Both the position numbers and the translations under genes were made by a program. Under the pieces are notes generated by a model. The model did not search any database. It was not told where the DNA came from and saw only the letters and a program-made list of their open reading frames with translations. A stretch of 64,000 nucleotides of DNA from Cinclus cinclus (Eukaryota; Chordata; Aves; Passeriformes; Cinclidae): the NCBI RefSeq assembly GCF_963662255.1, contig NC_085047.1, forward strand, positions 23,069,258 to 23,133,257. The letters are read 5' to 3'. Positions 1 to 11,044 of the stretch are shown piece after piece. Every line of letters begins with the position of its first letter. Positions within the stretch are counted from its first letter, which is position 1.

Positions 1-349
1 AGCCAGTATCAGCGAGACAGCGTGCTAGGCTCTGTTTCACAGCTCCTTGGAGAACACGCACTGGAAGAATGCCGTCTCTGTTCCGCAAAAGCTCTGCCCC
101 AGTGAAAGGTGGAAGAAGCAGCCTGTGGCCACGGGCAGAGCTGGTCAACAGCTGCGCCTAACTTTCCCAAGCTGCGAGAGCATTCGCAGCCGAGTTCTGC
201 TTTGACAGAGCTATTGGTGAACTTTTGCAGTCCCGGAAGCTGCTGAAACCAAGGCTGTGTTCCGCCTCTTCATTCTTGGCTTTCTGTGCTCCAGCGAGTT
301 GTCAAGCTCGGACACGGCATTCAGCTTTGCCGCCTCTCTGCACGGAAAG

Positions 350-367
350 CACTAGACAGAACTAGTG
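350..367. repeat. Short inverted repeat (6-bp arms, 6-base spacer), present in each unit
   Basis: CACTAG (350-355) and CTAGTG (362-367) are perfect complements flanking ACAGAA. The arrangement overlaps the ACTAGT at 361-366, the only such site I saw in the unit. Listed in unit 1 as the representative. No function is implied. Confidence 0.6.
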
Positions 368-799
368 TGCTTCGTGCATGCTCTCTCCTCGCTTTTATGG
401 TCACGGCTCTGCTTTTTGCTTGGCAGCGTTCACAGGGTCCACGGCGTACCTCTTGCACAGCGAGAGGTGGCTGGCGAGGAATACTTGCTGGCTTAAGTCG
501 TTCCATGCTCAAGGCATTCATCAGAGCAACACAGTGTGGGAAAAGAGGAGGGAACATTGCAGGACAAATTTCTATGCCGGGACATTATTGTCTGCGAGAC
601 AGCTCTCCGGAGCGCTAGTATTTGGCCAGGCTGAAATCAGCGCCACGGGAAGCCAATCTGACAAGCGGAGTGCAACGAGCGCGGCGATATGGGGCCGCTT
701 GGCAGGTGGCCGAAGAAAGACGGCTGCCCCGTGAATGTGGTGCCAGAAGGCAAGTTTCAGCAGGGCGTTCCGGGCCAGCTCAATGTGCAGCCGCAGTTG

Positions 800-821
800 T
801 TCTAGGCGAGTTCTAGCCGAG
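800..821 (+). repeat. Two direct copies of an 11-mer with one mismatch, in each unit
   Basis: TTCTAGGCGAG (800-810) is followed at once by TTCTAGCCGAG (811-821). This is the clearest small tandem duplication inside the unit. Its single mismatch is the same in every unit, so it pre-dates amplification of the array. Confidence 0.7.
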
Positions 822-1091
822 AAGCTTTCCGTCTCCATTCACGAGACAAGAAAGGCAGAAGGCAAGGGCACCCAGGGTTGAGAAGAAAAGTGCGCGTAGC
901 GAGCTCGTTGCGGCAGAGGCGAAAGCCAGGAGCAGCGCGCTCGGTGCGAGAAGTAGAGGGCGCTTCGCCTCCTTGGGAAGGAAATCGCGTCTGGGCACGA
1001 ACGACAGCCAGCGAAGCTTCAGGAACAACAGGCTGTTCTGCTCAGCGTACGAGCCTGAAGTGAGTGGCAAGGGGTAAGCGGGCAGTTCCAA

Positions 1092-1119
1092 GGCATCTAG
1101 CTTTCCTGCTAGCAATGCC
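1092..1119. repeat. Potential stem-loop (10 bp with a small bulge), in each unit
   Basis: GGCAT then CTAGC (1092-1101) pair with GCTAG (1108-1112) and ATGCC (1115-1119), leaving a TTTCCT loop and a two-base CA bulge. It is the strongest hairpin I noticed. It is unchanged in the copies I inspected, but almost every position is unchanged across the array, so that is weak evidence of constraint. Confidence 0.55.
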
Positions 1120-1322
1120 ATTTCTACCCTGCCGTGCAAAACGTTGTCCTTTGCCGTTATGCTCCGAGATGCAGAGAGCACGTCGGCAGACGCAGTGCAG
1201 AGGGAAAGGACACAGTATCCTTGGGAGTGTGACGCCGCTTAGGCGGGCAAAGCAGAAAGGTGCCGCCCTGCCACCGGCTTTGACTGCCTGAGCTTCCTTG
1301 CTAGGACAGCACCTGTCGAAAG

Positions 1323-1341
1323 CTGGCAACTAGGCTGCCAG
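1323..1341. repeat. Short inverted repeat (6-bp arms, 7-base spacer), in each unit
   Basis: CTGGCA (1323-1328) and TGCCAG (1336-1341) are perfect complements around ACTAGGC. Arms this short can occur by chance in 1.38 kb. Listed in unit 1 as the representative. Confidence 0.5.
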
Positions 1342-1381
1342 AGTGCAGAATGTAGGCGGTGCGGCACGCTTGCTTGCCGAA

Positions 1382-2761
1382 AGCCAGTATCAGCGAGACA
1401 GCGTGCTAGGCTCTGTTTCACAGCTCCTTGGAGAACACGCACTGGAAGAATGCCGTCTCTGTTCCGCAAAAGCTCTGCCCCAGTGAAAGGTGGAAGAAGC
1501 AGCCTGTGGCCACGGGCAGAGCTGGTCAACAGCTGCGCCTAACTTTCCCAAGCTGCGAGAGCATTCGCAGCCGAGTTCTGCTTTGACAGAGCTATTGGTG
1601 AACTTTTGCAGTCCCGGAAGCTGCTGAAACCAAGGCTGTGTTCCGCCTCTTCATTCTTGGCTTTCTGTGCTCCAGCGAGTTGTCAAGCTCGGACACGGCA
1701 TTCAGCTTTGCCGCCTCTCTGCACGGAAAGCACTAGACAGAACTAGTGTGCTTCGTGCATGCTCTCTCCTCGCTTTTATGGTCACGGCTCTGCTTTTTGC
1801 TTGGCAGCGTTCACAGGGTCCACGGCGTACCTCTTGCACAGCGAGAGGTGGCCGGCGAGGAATACTTGCTGCCTTAAGTCGTTCCATGCTCAAGGCATTC
1901 ATCAGAGCAACACAGTGTGGGAAAAGAGGAGGGAACATTGCAGGACAAATTTCTATGCCGGGACATTATTGTCTGCGAGACAGCTCTCCGGAGCGCTAGT
2001 ATTTGGCCAGGCTGAAATCAGCGCCACGGGAAGCCAATCTGACAAGCGGAGTGCAACGAGCGCGGCGATATGGGGCCGCTTGGCAGGTGGCCGAAGAAAG
2101 ACGGCTGCCCCGTGAATGTGGTGCCAGAAGGCAAGTTTCAGCAGGGCGTTCCGGGCCAGCTCAATGTGCAGCCGCAGTTGTTCTAGGCGAGTTCTAGCCG
2201 AGAAGCTTTCCGTCTCCATTCACGAGACAAGAAAGGCAGAAGGCAAGGGCACCCAGGGTTGAGAAGAAAAGTGCGCGTAGCGAGCTCGTTGCGGCAGAGG
2301 CGAAAGCCAGGAGCAGCGCGCTCGGTGCGAGAAGTAGAGGGCGCTTCGCCTCCTTGGGAAGGAAATCGCGTCTGGGCACGAACGACAGCCAGCGAAGCTT
2401 CAGGAACAACAGGCTGTTCTGCTCAGCGTACGAGCCTGAAGTGAGTGGCAAGGGGTAAGCGGGCAGTTCCAAGGCATCTAGCTTTCCTGCTAGCAATGCC
2501 ATTTCTACCCTGCCGTGCAAAACGTTGTCCTTTGCCGTTATGCTCCGAGATGCAGAGAGCACGTCGGCAGACGCAGTGCAGAGGGAAAGGACACAGTATC
2601 CTTGGGAGTGTGACGCCGCTTAGGCGGGCAAAGCAGAAAGGTGCCGCCCTGCACCGGCTTTGACTGCCTGAGCTTCCTTGCTAGGACAGCACCTGTCGAA
2701 AGCTGGCAACTAGGCTGCCAGAGTGCAGAATGTAGGCGGTGCGGCACGCTTGCTTGCCGAA
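1382..2761 (+). repeat. Repeat unit 2 (1380 bp)
   Basis: Alleles are C491, G918, single C at the indel and A1273, the commonest 1380-bp haplotype. I saw no private change. Confidence 0.95.
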
Positions 2762-4142
2762 AGCCAGTATCAGCGAGACAGCGTGCTAGGCTCTGTTTCA
2801 CAGCTCCTTGGAGAACACGCACTGGAAGAATGCCGTCTCTGTTCCGCAAAAGCTCTGCCCCAGTGAAAGGTGGAAGAAGCAGCCTGTGGCCACGGGCAGA
2901 GCTGGTCAACAGCTGCGCCTAACTTTCCCAAGCTGCGAGAGCATTCGCAGCCGAGTTCTGCTTTGACAGAGCTATTGGTGAACTTTTGCAGTCCCGGAAG
3001 CTGCTGAAACCAAGGCTGTGTTCCGCCTCTTCATTCTTGGCTTTCTGTGCTCCAGCGAGTTGTCAAGCTCGGACACGGCATTCAGCTTTGCCGCCTCTCT
3101 GCACGGAAAGCACTAGACAGAACTAGTGTGCTTCGTGCATGCTCTCTCCTCGCTTTTATGGTCACGGCTCTGCTTTTTGCTTGGCAGCGTTCACAGGGTC
3201 CACGGCGTACCTCTTGCACAGCGAGAGGTGGCCGGCGAGGAATACTTGCTGCCTTAAGTCGTTCCATGCTCAAGGCATTCATCAGAGCAACACAGTGTGG
3301 GAAAAGAGGAGGGAACATTGCAGGACAAATTTCTATGCCGGGACATTATTGTCTGCGAGACAGCTCTCCGGAGCGCTAGTATTTGGCCAGGCTGAAATCA
3401 GCGCCACGGGAAGCCAATCTGACAAGCGGAGTGCAACGAGCGCGGCGATATGGGGCCGCTTGGCAGGTGGCCGAAGAAAGACGGCTGCCCCGTGAATGTG
3501 GTGCCAGAAGGCAAGTTTCAGCAGGGCGTTCCGGGCCAGCTCAATGTGCAGCCGCAGTTGTTCTAGGCGAGTTCTAGCCGAGAAGCTTTCCGTCTCCATT
3601 CACGAGACAAGAAAGGCAGAAGGCAAGGGCACCCAGGGTTGAGAAGAAAAGTGCGCGTAGCGAGCTCGTTGCGGCAGAGGCGAAAGCCAGGAGCAGCGCG
3701 CTCGGTGCGAGAAGTAGAGGGCGCTTCGCCTCCTTGGGAAGGAAATCGCGTCTGGGCACGAACGACAGCCAGCGAAGCTTCAGGAACAACAGGCTGTTCT
3801 GCTCAGCGTACGAGCCTGAAGTGAGTGGCAAGGGGTAAGCGGGCAGTTCCAAGGCATCTAGCTTTCCTGCTAGCAATGCCATTTCTACCCTGCCGTGCAA
3901 AACGTTGTCCTTTGCCGTTATGCTCCGAGATGCAGAGAGCACGTCGGCAGACGCAGTGCAGAGGGAAAGGACACAGTATCCTTGGGAGTGTGACGCCGCT
4001 TAGGCGGGCAAAGCAGAAAGGTGCCGCCCTGCCACCGGCTTTGACTGCCTGAGCTTCCTTGCTAGGACAGCACCTGTCGAAAGCTGGCAACTAGGCTGCC
4101 AGAGTGCAGAATGTAGGCGGTGCGGCACGCTTGCTTGCCGAA
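2762..4142 (+). repeat. Repeat unit 3 (1381 bp)
   Basis: Alleles are C491, G918 and CC at the indel. Its long form differs from unit 10, which marks the left limit of the seven-unit duplication. Confidence 0.95.
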
Positions 4143-5522
4143 AGCCAGTATCAGCGAGACAGCGTGCTAGGCTCTGTTTCACAGCTCCTTGGAGAACACG
4201 CACTGGAAGAATGCCGTCTCTGTTCCGCAAAAGCTCTGCCCCAGTGAAAGGTGGAAGAAGCAGCCTGTGGCCACGGGCAGAGCTGGTCAACAGCTGCGCC
4301 TAACTTTCCCAAGCTGCGAGAGCATTCGCAGCCGAGTTCTGCTTTGACAGAGCTATTGGTGAACTTTTGCAGTCCCGGAAGCTGCTGAAACCAAGGCTGT
4401 GTTCCGCCTCTTCATTCTTGGCTTTCTGTGCTCCAGCGAGTTGTCAAGCTCGGACACGGCATTCAGCTTTGCCGCCTCTCTGCACGGAAAGCACTAGACA
4501 GAACTAGTGTGCTTCGTGCATGCTCTCTCCTCGCTTTTATGGTCACGGCTCTGCTTTTTGCTTGGCAGCGTTCACAGGGTCCACGGCGTACCTCTTGCAC
4601 AGCGAGAGGTGGCCGGCGAGGAATACTTGCTGCCTTAAGTCGTTCCATGCTCAAGGCATTCATCAGAGCAACACAGTGTGGGAAAAGAGGAGGGAACATT
4701 GCAGGACAAATTTCTATGCCGGGACATTATTGTCTGCGAGACAGCTCTCCGGAGCGCTAGTATTTGGCCAGGCTGAAATCAGCGCCACGGGAAGCCAATC
4801 TGACAAGCGGAGTGCAACGAGCGCGGCGATATGGGGCCGCTTGGCAGGTGGCCGAAGAAAGACGGCTGCCCCGTGAATGTGGTGCCAGAAGGCAAGTTTC
4901 AGCAGGGCGTTCCGGGCCAGCTCAATGTGCAGCCGCAGTTGTTCTAGGCGAGTTCTAGCCGAGAAGCTTTCCGTCTCCATTCACGAGACAAGAAAGGCAG
5001 AAGGCAAGGGCACCCAGGGTTGAGAAGAAAAGTGCGCGTAGCGAGCTCGTTGCGGCAGAGGCGAAAGCCAGGAGCAGCGCGCTCGGTGCGAGAAGTAGAG
5101 GGCGCTTCGCCTCCTTGGGAAGGAAATCGCGTCTGGGCACGAACGACAGCCAGCGAAGCTTCAGGAACAACAGGCTGTTCTGCTCAGCGTACGAGCCTGA
5201 AGTGAGTGGCAAGGGGTAAGCGGGCAGTTCCAAGGCATCTAGCTTTCCTGCTAGCAATGCCATTTCTACCCTGCCGTGCAAAACGTTGTCCTTTGCCGTT
5301 ATGCTCCGAGATGCAGAGAGCACGTCGGCAGACGCAGTGCAGAGGGAAAGGACACAGTATCCTTGGGAGTGTGACGCCGCTTAGGCGGGCAAAGCAGAAA
5401 GGTGCCGCCCTGCACCGGCTTTGACTGCCTGAGCTTCCTTGCTAGGACAGCACCTGTCGAAAGCTGGCAACTAGGCTGCCAGAGTGCAGAATGTAGGCGG
5501 TGCGGCATGCTTGCTTGCCGAA
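4143..5522 (+). repeat. Repeat unit 4 (1380 bp); first unit of seven-unit block copy 1
   Basis: Alleles are C491, G918 and single C. It carries T at 5508 (unit site 1367), shared only with unit 11 (15170). This T creates a second GCATGC in the unit. Confidence 0.95.
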
Positions 5523-6903
5523 AGCCAGTATCAGCGAGACAGCGTGCTAGGCTCTGTTTCACAGCTCCTTGGAGAACACGCACTGGAAGAATGCCGTCTC
5601 TGTTCCGCAAAAGCTCTGCCCCAGTGAAAGGTGGAAGAAGCAGCCTGTGGCCACGGGCAGAGCTGGTCAACAGCTGCGCCTAACTTTCCCAAGCTGCGAG
5701 AGCATTCGCAGCCGAGTTCTGCTTTGACAGAGCTATTGGTGAACTTTTGCAGTCCCGGAAGCTGCTGAAACCAAGGCTGTGTTCCGCCTCTTCATTCTTG
5801 GCTTTCTGTGCTCCAGCGAGTTGTCAAGCTCGGACACGGCATTCAGCTTTGCCGCCTCTCTGCACGGAAAGCACTAGACAGAACTAGTGTGCTTCGTGCA
5901 TGCTCTCTCCTCGCTTTTATGGTCACGGCTCTGCTTTTTGCTTGGCAGCGTTCACAGGGTCCACGGCGTACCTCTTGCACAGCGAGAGGTGGCCGGCGAG
6001 GAATACTTGCTGCCTTAAGTCGTTCCATGCTCAAGGCATTCATCAGAGCAACACAGTGTGGGAAAAGAGGAGGGAACATTGCAGGACAAATTTCTATGCC
6101 GGGACATTATTGTCTGCGAGACAGCTCTCCGGAGCGCTAGTATTTGGCCAGGCTGAAATCAGCGCCACGGGAAGCCAATCTGACAAGCGGAGTGCAACGA
6201 GCGTGGCGATATGGGGCCGCTTGGCAGGTGGCCGAAGAAAGACGGCTGCCCCGTGAATGTGGTGCCAGAAGGCAAGTTTCAGCAGGGCGTTCCGGGCCAG
6301 CTCAATGTGCAGCCGCAGTTGTTCTAGGCGAGTTCTAGCCGAGAAGCTTTCCGTCTCCATTCACGAGACAAGAAAGGCAGAAGGCAAGGGCACCCAGGGT
6401 TGAGAAGAAAAGTGCGCGTAGCGAGCTCGTTGCGGCAGAGGCGAAAGCCAGGAGCAGCGCACTCGGTGCGAGAAGTAGAGGGCGCTTCGCCTCCTTGGGA
6501 AGGAAATCGCGTCTGGGCACGAACGACAGCCAGCGAAGCTTCAGGAACAACAGGCTGTTCTGCTCAGCGTACGAGCCTGAAGTGAGTGGCAAGGGGTAAG
6601 CGGGCAGTTCCAAGGCATCTAGCTTTCCTGCTAGCAATGCCATTTCTACCCTGCCGTGCAAAACGTTGTCCTTTGCCGTTATGCTCCGAGATGCAGAGAG
6701 CACGTCGGCAGACGCAGTGCAGAGGGAAAGGACACAGTATCCTTGGGAGTGTGACGCCGCTTAGGCGGGCAAAGCAGAAAGGTGCCGCCCTGCCACCGGC
6801 TTTGACTGCCTGAGCTTCCTTGCTAGGACAGCACCTGTCGAAAGCTGGCAACTAGGCTGCCAGAGTGCAGAATGTAGGCGGTGCGGCACGCTTGCTTGCC
6901 GAA
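5523..6903 (+). repeat. Repeat unit 5 (1381 bp)
   Basis: Alleles are C491, G918 and CC. T at 6204 (unit site 682) is shared only with unit 12. A at 6461 (unit site 939) is private to this unit. Confidence 0.95.
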
Positions 6904-8284
6904 AGCCAGTATCAGCGAGACAGCGTGCTAGGCTCTGTTTCACAGCTCCTTGGAGAACACGCACTGGAAGAATGCCGTCTCTGTTCCGCAAAAGCTCTGC
7001 CCCAGTGAAAGGTGGAAGAAGCAGCCTGTGGCCACGGGCAGAGCTGGTCAACAGCTGCGCCTAACTTTCCCAAGCTGCGAGAGCATTCGCAGCCGAGTTC
7101 TGCTTTGACAGAGCTATTGGTGAACTTTTGCAGTCCCGGAAGCTGCTGAAACCAAGGCTGTGTTCCGCCTCTTCATTCTTGGCTTTCTGTGCTCCAGCGA
7201 GTTGTCAAGCTCGGACACGGCATTCAGCTTTGCCGCCTCTCTGCACGGAAAGCACTAGACAGAACTAGTGTGCTTCGTGCATGCTCTCTCCTCGCTTTTA
7301 TGGTCACGGCTCTGCTTTTTGCTTGGCAGCGTTCACAGGGTCCACGGCGTACCTCTTGCACAGCGAGAGGTGGCCGGCGAGGAATACTTGCTGCCTTAAG
7401 TCGTTCCATGCTCAAGGCATTCATCAGAGCAACACAGTGTGGGAAAAGAGGAGGGAACATTGCAGGACAAATTTCTATGCCGGGACATTATTGTCTGCGA
7501 GACAGCTCTCCGGAGCGCTAGTATTTGGCCAGGCTGAAATCAGCGCCACGGGAAGCCAATCTGACAAGCGGAGTGCAACGAGCGCGGCGATATGGGGCCG
7601 CTTGGCAGGTGGCCGAAGAAAGACGGCTGCCCCGTGAATGTGGTGCCAGAAGGCAAGTTTCAGCAGGGCGTTCCGGGCCAGCTCAATGTGCAGCCGCAGT
7701 TGTTCTAGGCGAGTTCTAGCCGAGAAGCTTTCCGTCTCCATTCACGAGACAAGAAAGGCAGAAGGCAAGGGCACCCAGGGTTGAGAAGAAAAGTGCGCGT
7801 AGCGAGCTCGTTGCGGCAGAGGCGAAAGCCAGGAGCAGCGCGCTCGGTGCGAGAAGTAGAGGGCGCTTCGCCTCCTTGGGAAGGAAATCGCGTCTGGGCA
7901 CGAACGACAGCCAGCGAAGCTTCAGGAACAACAGGCTGTTCTGCTCAGCGTACGAGCCTGAAGTGAGTGGCAAGGGGTAAGCGGGCAGTTCCAAGGCATC
8001 TAGCTTTCCTGCTAGCAATGCCATTTCTACCCTGCCGTGCAAAACGTTGTCCTTTGCCGTTATGCTCCGAGATGCAGAGAGCACGTCGGCAGACGCAGTG
8101 CAGAGGGAAAGGACACAGTATCCTTGGGAGTGTGACGCCGCTTAGGCGGGCAAAGCAGAAAGGTGCCGCCCTGCCACCGGCTTTGACTGCCTGAGCTTCC
8201 TTGCTAGGACAGCACCTGTCGAAAGCTGGCAACTAGGCTGCCAGAGTGCAGAATGTAGGCGGTGCGGCACGCTTGCTTGCCGAA
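6904..8284 (+). repeat. Repeat unit 6 (1381 bp)
   Basis: Alleles are C491, G918 and CC, with no private change seen. It corresponds to unit 13 in the seven-unit duplication. Confidence 0.95.
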
Positions 8285-9664
8285 AGCCAGTATCAGCGAG
8301 ACAGCGTGCTAGGCTCTGTTTCACAGCTCCTTGGAGAACACGCACTGGAAGAATGCCGTCTCTGTTCCGCAAAAGCTCTGCCCCAGTGAAAGGTGGAAGA
8401 AGCAGCCTGTGGCCACGGGCAGAGCTGGTCAACAGCTGCGCCTAACTTTCCCAAGCTGCGAGAGCATTCGCAGCCGAGTTCTGCTTTGACAGAGCTATTG
8501 GTGAACTTTTGCAGTCCCGGAAGCTGCTGAAACCAAGGCTGTGTTCCGCCTCTTCATTCTTGGCTTTCTGTGCTCCAGCGAGTTGTCAAGCTCGGACACG
8601 GCATTCAGCTTTGCCGCCTCTCTGCACGGAAAGCACTAGACAGAACTAGTGTGCTTCGTGCATGCTCTCTCCTCGCTTTTATGGTCACGGCTCTGCTTTT
8701 TGCTTGGCAGCGTTCACAGGGTCCACGGCGTACCTCTTGCACAGCGAGAGGTGGCCGGCGAGGAATACTTGCTGGCTTAAGTCGTTCCATGCTCAAGGCA
8801 TTCATCAGAGCAACACAGTGTGGGAAAAGAGGAGGGAACATTGCAGGACAAATTTCTATGCCGGGACATTATTGTCTGCGAGACAGCTCTCCGGAGCGCT
8901 AGTATTTGGCCAGGCTGAAATCAGCGCCACGGGAAGCCAATCTGACAAGCGGAGTGCAACGAGCGCGGCGATATGGGGCCGCTTGGCAGGTGGCCGAAGA
9001 AAGACGGCTGCCCCGTGAATGTGGTGCCAGAAGGCAAGTTTCAGCAGGGCGTTCCGGGCCAGCTCAATGTGCAGCCGCAGTTGTTCTAGGCGAGTTCTAG
9101 CCGAGAAGCTTTCCGTCTCCATTCACGAGACAAGAAAGGCAGAAGGCAAGGGCACCCAGGGTTGAGAAGAAAAGTGCGCGTAGCGAGCTCGTTGCGGCAG
9201 AGGCGAAAGCCAGGAGCAGCGCGCTCGGTGCGAGAAGTAGAGGGCGCTTCGCCTCCTTGGGAAGGAAATCGCGTCTGGGCACGAACGACAGCCAGCGAAG
9301 CTTCAGGAACAACAGGCTGTTCTGCTCAGCGTACGAGCCTGAAGTGAGTGGCAAGGGGTAAGCGGGCAGTTCCAAGGCATCTAGCTTTCCTGCTAGCAAT
9401 GCCATTTCTACCCTGCCGTGCAAAACGTTGTCCTTTGCCGTTATGCTCCGAGATGCAGAGAGCACGTCGGCAGACGCAGTGCAGAGGGAAAGGACACAGT
9501 ATCCTTGGGAGTGTGACGCCGCTTAGGCGGGCAAAGCAGAAAGGTGCCGCCCTGCACCGGCTTTGACTGCCTGAGCTTCCTTGCTAGGACAGCACCTGTC
9601 GAAAGCTGGCAACTAGGCTGCCAGAGTGCAGAATGTAGGCGGTGCGGCACGCTTGCTTGCCGAA
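8285..9664 (+). repeat. Repeat unit 7 (1380 bp)
   Basis: Alleles are G491, G918, single C and A1273. It corresponds to unit 14. Confidence 0.95.
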
Positions 9665-11044
9665 AGCCAGTATCAGCGAGACAGCGTGCTAGGCTCTGTT
9701 TCACAGCTCCTTGGAGAACACGCACTGGAAGAATGCCGTCTCTGTTCCGCAAAAGCTCTGCCCCAGTGAAAGGTGGAAGAAGCAGCCTGTGGCCACGGGC
9801 AGAGCTGGTCAACAGCTGCGCCTAACTTTCCCAAGCTGCGAGAGCATTCGCAGCCGAGTTCTGCTTTGACAGAGCTATTGGTGAACTTTTGCAGTCCCGG
9901 AAGCTGCTGAAACCAAGGCTGTGTTCCGCCTCTTCATTCTTGGCTTTCTGTGCTCCAGCGAGTTGTCAAGCTCGGACACGGCATTCAGCTTTGCCGCCTC
10001 TCTGCACGGAAAGCACTAGACAGAACTAGTGTGCTTCGTGCATGCTCTCTCCTCGCTTTTATGGTCACGGCTCTGCTTTTTGCTTGGCAGCTTTCACAGG
10101 GTCCACGGCGTACCTCTTGCACAGCGAGAGGTGGCCGGCGAGGAATACTTGCTGGCTTAAGTCGTTCCATGCTCAAGGCATTCATCAGAGCAACACAGTG
10201 TGGGAAAAGAGGAGGGAACATTGCAGGACAAATTTCTATGCCGGGACATTATTGTCTGCGAGACAGCTCTCCGGAGCGCTAGTATTTGGCCAGGCTGAAA
10301 TCAGCGCCACGGGAAGCCAATCTGACAAGCGGAGTGCAACGAGCGCGGCGATATGGGGCCGCTTGGCAGGTGGCCGAAGAAAGACGGCTGCCCCGTGAAT
10401 GTGGTGCCAGAAGGCAAGTTTCAGCAGGGCGTTCCGGGCCAGCTCAATGTGCAGCCGCAGTTGTTCTAGGCGAGTTCTAGCCGAGAAGCTTTCCGTCTCC
10501 ATTCACGAGACAAGAAAGGCAGAAGGCAAGGGCACCCAGGGTTGAGAAGAAAAGTGCGCGTAGCGAGCTCGTTGCGGCAGAGGCGAAAGCCAGGAGCAGC
10601 GCGCTCGGTGCGAGAAGTAGAGGGCGCTTCGCCTCCTTGGGAAGGAAATCGCGTCTGGGCACGAACGACAGCCAGCGAAGCTTCAGGAACAACAGGCTGT
10701 TCTGCTCAGCGTACGAGCCTGAAGTGAGTGGCAAGGGGTAAGCGGGCAGTTCCAAGGCATCTAGCTTTCCTGCTAGCAATGCCATTTCTACCCTGCCGTG
10801 CAAAACGTTGTCCTTTGCCGTTATGCTCCGAGATGCAGAGAGCACGTCGGCAGACGCAGTGCAGAGGGAAAGGACACAGTATCCTTGGGAGTGTGACGCC
10901 GCTTAGGCGGGCAAAGCAGAAAGGTGCCGCCCTGCACCGGCTTTGACTGCCTGAGCTTCCTTGCTAGGACAGCACCTGTCGAAAGCTGGCAACTAGGCTG
11001 CCAGAGTGCAGAATGTAGGCGGTGCGGCACGCTTGCTTGCCGAA
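9665..11044 (+). repeat. Repeat unit 8 (1380 bp)
   Basis: Alleles are G491, G918 and single C. T at 10092 (unit site 428) is shared only with unit 15 (19754), exactly 9662 bp away. Confidence 0.95.

Larger units (their letters stand above)
1..1381 (+). repeat. Repeat unit 1 (1381 bp; reference for numbering)
   Basis: Alleles are G491, G918, CC at 1271-1272 and A1273. It is the only unit with T at 472; all others read C there. Its G491 plus long-indel combination is otherwise seen only in unit 19. Confidence 0.95.

Noticed and set aside
286..618. Plus-strand open frame of 110 codons repeated in each unit, resembling a tandem gene family.
   Set aside because: It begins at GTG. The first in-frame ATG leaves about 73 codons. 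Variants change Ala/Gly, Arg/Leu, Arg/Cys, Phe/Ser and Glu/Gln with no conservative bias.
813..1181. Minus-strand open frame of 122 codons in each unit (140 codons in units 22, 24, 35, 37, 39 and 41) with a hydrophobic, leucine/alanine-rich product.
   Set aside because: The start is GTG. The longer form arises only because A1234 creates another GTG on the minus strand. There is no recognisable domain, and it overlaps other frames on both strands.
1..1381. Retrotransposon or DNA transposon arranged in tandem.
   Set aside because: There is no reverse transcriptase, transposase or integrase frame, no terminal repeat, no poly(A) end and no target-site duplication. Neighbouring units join directly with no spacer.
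1..1381. Internal nucleosome-length subrepeats within the 1380-bp unit (about 172 or 197 bp).
   Set aside because: Apart from the 11-mer pair at 800-821 and scattered short words such as GCGAGACAGC (near 13 and 593), I found no periodic similarity inside the unit.
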